Below, one piece after another: positions 60,909 through 64,000 of a stretch of 64,000 nucleotides of DNA. Within the stretch, counting starts at the first letter, position 1. Each line of letters starts with the position of its first letter. The stretch spans positions 496,001 through 560,000 of the forward strand of contig NZ_JAJATZ010000002.1 in the NCBI RefSeq assembly GCF_020531945.1. The letters are read 5' to 3'. The DNA is from Loktanella gaetbuli. Its GTDB lineage: Bacteria; Pseudomonadota; Alphaproteobacteria; Rhodobacterales; Rhodobacteraceae. A program made the translations under genes and the position numbers. The notes beneath the pieces were generated by a model. The model had not been told where the DNA came from, ran no database searches, and saw only the letters and a program-made list of their open reading frames with translations.

Positions 60909-61882
60909 TCGGCCAGATCGACCAGCATTCCCTTGATCTCGTGATCGGGGATCGGGTCCAGCGCCGATTTCGCACGCGCGGCCCATGCGATTGCAGTCTC
61001 TTTTGTGCTATCCAGCGTACCATGCCGCGCAAGGATGTCCTGGGCCTGTGCCAGATCGCCGTCTTCTTGCACGCGCTTTTCCAGCGTGCGGGTCCAGAAC
61101 ACGCGTTCGTTCGTATCGCCTGCCGCAATCGCGCGGATCACCGGCATGGTCAGCTTGCCCTCGCGGAAGTCATCGCCCACGTTCTTGCCGATGCCCGCCC
61201 CGCCCTGCCAGTCCAGCAGGTCGTCAACAATCTGGAACGCAATGCCCAGCGCGTCGCCATAATCGAACAAGGCCTTTACCTGATCCACGGGCGCATCCGC
61301 GATCACACCACCAACCTCGGTCGCGGCGGAAAACAGCGCTGCCGTCTTGCCGCGCACCACCTTGAGGTATGTGTCCTCGGTCGTGGCAATGTTCCGGGCG
61401 GCGGTCAATTGCAGCACCTCGCCTTCGGCGATGGTCGCGGCGGCGTTCGACAGGATGCGCAGCACGTCCATGTTGCCGGTTTCCGTCATCAGCTGGAAAC
61501 TGCGGGCGAACAGATAATCCCCGACCAGAACCGAGCTGGAATTGTCCCACAGCAGGTTGGCGGTCGGTTTGCCGCGGCGCTTGTCGCTTTCGTCCACGAC
61601 GTCGTCGTGCAGCAGCGTGGCGGTGTGGATGAATTCCACCGTCGTCGCCAAGTGCACGTGATAGGGTCCCGCATAGCCACACAGATTGGCCGCAGCCAGC
61701 GTCAGCATGGGGCGCAAACGCTTGCCACCTGCACCGATCAGATGGGCGGTCACCTCGGGGATGCGGGGGGCGTTTTCCGACGCCATGCGCGCCGCGATCA
61801 TGTCGTTCACCGCAGAGAGGTCCGCGGACAGGGCCTGCGCCAGGCGTTCGTGCGGCTTGGTGGCGGCGTGGTCGAGGCTCAT
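60884..61882 (-). CDS. ispB: Polyprenyl (octaprenyl-type) diphosphate synthase
   Basis: 332 residues. The first Asp-rich motif is LLHDDVVDESDKRRGKPTAN and the second is FQIVDDLLDWQGG. GGKRLRPML near the start binds isopentenyl diphosphate. It makes the long-chain tail of ubiquinone; the chain length cannot be read by eye, so octa- or decaprenyl are both possible. ATG 61882 is the family start. It is divergent from the DUF2007 gene. Confidence 0.92.
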   Translation of the reverse strand: MSLDHAATKPHERLAQALSADLSAVNDMIAARMASENAPRIPEVTAHLIGAGGKRLRPMLTLAAANLCGYAGPYHVHLATTVEFIHTATLLHDDVVDESDKRRGKPTANLLWDNSSSVLVGDYLFARSFQLMTETGNMDVLRILSNAAATIAEGEVLQLTAARNIATTEDTYLKVVRGKTAALFSAATEVGGVIADAPVDQVKALFDYGDALGIAFQIVDDLLDWQGGAGIGKNVGDDFREGKLTMPVIRAIAAGDTNERVFWTRTLEKRVQEDGDLAQAQDILARHGTLDSTKETAIAWAARAKSALDPIPDHEIKGMLVDLADYVVERLV

Positions 61883-61930
61883 GTCGTGTTCCCGTGTTGT
61901 GGGTGGCGCAGATGCGGCTATGGTGGCGTC

Positions 61931-62146
61931 ATGAAGGAACTGCTGCGCACAAACGACCCCACGGTCATCGCCCTCGCCACGGCCCTGCTCAAGGTCGAGG
62001 AGATACCCTGTTTCACCTTCGACGTAAACATGAGCGTGCTGGACGGCAGCTTGGGCATCTTGCCACAGCGGGTCATGGTCGCCGACCGGGATCTGTTCAT
62101 GGCACGCGCCGTCATGCGTGACGCAGAGATCCACACATCGCCATGA
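61931..62146 (+). CDS. DUF2007 family protein
   Basis: 71 residues, matching the small DUF2007 family of putative signal-transducing proteins (MKELLRTNDPTVIALATALL start; ends LFMARAVMRDAEIHTSP). The start is ATG 61931. Its stop overlaps the next gene start in an ATGA, so it is co-transcribed with the methyltransferase. The function is unknown. Confidence 0.85.
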   Translation: MKELLRTNDPTVIALATALLKVEEIPCFTFDVNMSVLDGSLGILPQRVMVADRDLFMARAVMRDAEIHTSP

Positions 62147-62907
62147 CCGACGCCGACACTGGCGTGACCCACGATGCCTTTCTCGGGGGGCGTCTGACGC
62201 TGCGTCAGCCTCGGCAAGGATACCGCGCAGGGGTCGACCCCGTGCTACTGGCCGCCAGTGTTCCCGCCACACCGGGTCAGCGCATTCTGGACGTGGGATG
62301 CGGCGTGGGGACGGCGATGCTGTGCCTGCATGCGCGTGTACCGGACCTTTCGCTGACGGGGGTCGAGGTGCAGGCGGACTATGCGGCGCTCGCGCGTCTG
62401 AACGCCGCTGACAACAACGCAGATGCCGTGGTGCATACAGCCGATCTGACAGACCTGCCGGATGCCGTGCGCCAGCAAACCTATGATCATGTGATCATGA
62501 ATCCGCCCTATTTCGATCGTGGTGCGGGCGCGGCCGCTGCCGATCCGGGGCGGGATCTGGGGCGCGGTGGCCCCGTCGGACTGTCCGCCTGGCTGGACTG
62601 CGGTATCCGCAGGGTCAGACCCAAGGGCACGTTAACGGTGATCCATCCTGCCGGGCAGTTGGACCTGATCCTGTCGACACTGTTCGGACGGTTGGGATCC
62701 ATGCAGGTCAGGCCGCTGTCAGCACGGGCTGGTCGCGCCCCCAATCTGGTCATCGTTCAGGCCCGTCACGGTGGTCGTGCGCCGCTTGCACTGGCGGCAC
62801 CTCTCGTCCTGCATGCCGGCGCGATACATAACGACGATCGCCCGGATTACACCCCGCAGATCGCTGCAATCCTGCGGGACGGCACAAAATTGCCGATGCA
62901 GGATTAA
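62143..62907 (+). CDS. TrmN6/YfiC-like tRNA1(Val) adenine-37 N6-methyltransferase
   Basis: 254 residues. It begins with the family phrase DAFLGGRLTLRQPRQGYRAGVDPVLLAA. The SAM motif is ILDVGCGVGTAMLCL and the catalytic N6-adenine motif NPPY is in HVIMNPPYFDRG. It modifies A37 in tRNA1(Val) in E. coli. Substrate identity here is inferred from family. It overlaps DUF2007 by 4 nt. Confidence 0.88.
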   Translation: MTDADTGVTHDAFLGGRLTLRQPRQGYRAGVDPVLLAASVPATPGQRILDVGCGVGTAMLCLHARVPDLSLTGVEVQADYAALARLNAADNNADAVVHTADLTDLPDAVRQQTYDHVIMNPPYFDRGAGAAAADPGRDLGRGGPVGLSAWLDCGIRRVRPKGTLTVIHPAGQLDLILSTLFGRLGSMQVRPLSARAGRAPNLVIVQARHGGRAPLALAAPLVLHAGAIHNDDRPDYTPQIAAILRDGTKLPMQD

Positions 62908-63026
62908 TAATTTGGCAAGAATTGCGCAGCAGGCTGGTCCTACGCAACGCATCTCACGAAACAGATGACAAATCGATGACGCTGTGCTGAACTGACATTG
63001 TTCTAAATCAACCAAAGGAGCGGATC

Positions 63027-63191
63027 ATGAGCCTCACTTCCCACATTGCAGAGTTGAAGAAGAAGCACCAAACCCTGTCGGACAGTGTCGAACAGTTGCA
63101 GCGCAGTGCCGGTTCGGATGACTTGGAAATCGCCCGCCTGAAAAAAGAAAAACTGATGTTGAAAGAGGAAATTTCCCGCCTTTCGGCCTAA
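63027..63191 (+). CDS. YdcH/DUF465 family small protein
   Basis: 54 residues starting MSLTSHIAELKKKHQTLSDS and ending LKEEISRLSA. It is one long alpha helix with heptad-like spacing (Leu/Ile at a/d positions), the hallmark of the DUF465 family that forms coiled-coil dimers. ATG 63027 has AAGGAG 6 nt upstream. The stop overlaps that of the convergent DMT exporter by 3 bp. It has no known enzymatic role. Confidence 0.88.
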   Translation: MSLTSHIAELKKKHQTLSDSVEQLQRSAGSDDLEIARLKKEKLMLKEEISRLSA

Positions 63192-64000
63192 CCTCGCGCG
63201 GCGCTGGCCCGTGCTGCCAGCGCCGCCCCGGCCATGATCAGGGCGGTCGCGCCCGCCAGTGTCCATGTCGCGGGCGACAAGCCCGCAACAACCAGGGCAA
63301 CTGTCGACAACAGCGGTGCTGCATAGGACGCAGCACCCAAAACTTGAATATCGCCGCGTTTCATCCCGACATCCCAGACAAAAAACGCGACCCCGACAGG
63401 CCCCAGCCCCAGCCCTGCGATCGCCAGCCAGCCGCTGATCGTTGGTGTGACCCAGCTTTCCGCCAGCAGGTGCACGCCCCCCGACAACACCGCAGTCGCT
63501 GCGCAAAAAACGGTGACACTGACCGTCGGCACATCACCGAACCTGCGTGACAGAACCGAATAGCCAGACCAGAACAACGCGCAAAGCAGCGCCAGACCGT
63601 AACCGACAAACGCCCCGCTACCCGGTGTGCCGCGCCCTGCCCCGATGATCAGCGCGGCCCCGGCGAATCCCAATATCGCCCCGACGATATGACCCCGACG
63701 CAGCACCTCGCCCGGCAGAAGACCAGAAAACAGAACGATCAGCAGCGGCCACAGGTAGGCGATCAGCCCTGCTTCTGCTGGTGGGGCCAGCCGCAAGGCA
63801 GAAAAATACAGCGCGTGATAGCCGAACAATCCCACGGTGCCAAAAACATAGATGCGCGGAGGCACCCGGGACAACTGGCTCAAGGTGCCGCTGCCCCAGC
63901 CCCAGACCAGCCCGACACCGGCCCCGATGCCAAAGGTCAGTGCGGTCAGCTGGAACGGCGGGACCGGATCGGTCGCAACCGTAAACAACGCCAAAAGTGC
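63188..64000 (-). CDS. DMT-superfamily (EamA) exporter, N-terminus cut by window edge
   Basis: At least 271 residues are visible, covering about nine of ten expected helices. The two EamA repeats are recognisable (LFGYHALYFSALRLAPPAEAGLI and LSRRFGDVPTVS with GWLAIAGLGLGPVGVAFF). It resembles aromatic amino acid exporter YddG-type proteins (phrase AYLWPLLIVLFSGLL). The true start lies beyond the right edge; the frame remains open to the last base. Confidence 0.9.
   Translation of the reverse strand, partial: ALLALFTVATDPVPPFQLTALTFGIGAGVGLVWGWGSGTLSQLSRVPPRIYVFGTVGLFGYHALYFSALRLAPPAEAGLIAYLWPLLIVLFSGLLPGEVLRRGHIVGAILGFAGAALIIGAGRGTPGSGAFVGYGLALLCALFWSGYSVLSRRFGDVPTVSVTVFCAATAVLSGGVHLLAESWVTPTISGWLAIAGLGLGPVGVAFFVWDVGMKRGDIQVLGAASYAAPLLSTVALVVAGLSPATWTLAGATALIMAGAALAARASAARG

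Noticed and set aside
1..64000. CRISPR array, intact insertion sequence, prophage or rRNA operon
   Set aside because: No regularly spaced repeats, intact transposase, phage structural genes or rRNA signatures were seen on reading the window.

Overview
The window looks like a chromosomal segment of an alphaproteobacterium of the order Rhodobacterales, most likely the marine Roseobacter group. This rests on GC-rich coding sequence with strong GC bias, several protein families typical of that order (DUF482, DUF2007, YdcH/DUF465, ETF-QO, a PrtD-type secretion ATPase, TRAP DctP, DctBD), and dense gene packing with many 4-base ATGA stop/start overlaps. No species name can be supported from the sequence alone. 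There are no rRNA genes, no CRISPR array and no intact mobile element. One tRNA gene is present: Ser, anticodon GCT.

Left part (1-15 kb). A dctB-dctD two-component pair runs off the left edge. Next is an unusual stand-alone 'mini-Mfd': the RNAP-interaction and translocase modules of the transcription-repair coupling factor, without the UvrB-like and C-terminal domains. Divergent from it is a PAS-PAS-HisKA_2 histidine kinase with a receiver-only response regulator. A seven-gene minus-strand operon follows that looks built for amides: an AmiC-like cytoplasmic receptor, an ANTAR (AmiR-like) antiterminator, a complete dipeptide-type ABC transporter and an acetamidase/formamidase. It is preceded by a leader with an intrinsic terminator placed directly before the first ribosome binding site, the arrangement expected for ANTAR-controlled antitermination. 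Upstream lies a degenerate stretch holding the tail of a second, dead mini-Mfd copy and a small possibly frameshifted ORF.

Middle part (15-37.5 kb). This holds a three-subunit PaoABC-type aldehyde/xanthine oxidoreductase, tRNA-Ser with an inverted partial copy nearby, a type I secretion ABC/HlyD pair without an adjacent substrate, and a long chain of overlapping housekeeping genes (RidA, GDPD, DUF482, PCD, MscS). After these come a peroxiredoxin, a ferredoxin-reductase-like flavoprotein, rsmD, a HAD phosphatase, an orphan TRAP DctP, an MFS exporter, map, sfsA, a CinA-like protein, a GNAT, an AhpD-like protein, an OmpA-domain protein and a LysR regulator with a palindromic operator.

Right part (37.5-64 kb). 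Mostly core metabolism and maintenance: fadH-type dienoyl-CoA reductase, ilvD, a CPBP protease, accD-folC, zapE, a diguanylate cyclase, hydrolases, S-formylglutathione hydrolase, an AEC transporter, greA, ETF-ubiquinone oxidoreductase, a TPR protein with ispE, a polyprenyl diphosphate synthase, DUF2007, a TrmN6-like methyltransferase, a 54-residue YdcH/DUF465 protein, and a DMT exporter truncated by the right edge.

The most interesting items are the amide operon with its conditional terminator, the mini-Mfd, and the mini-Mfd remnant about 11 kb away on the same strand.
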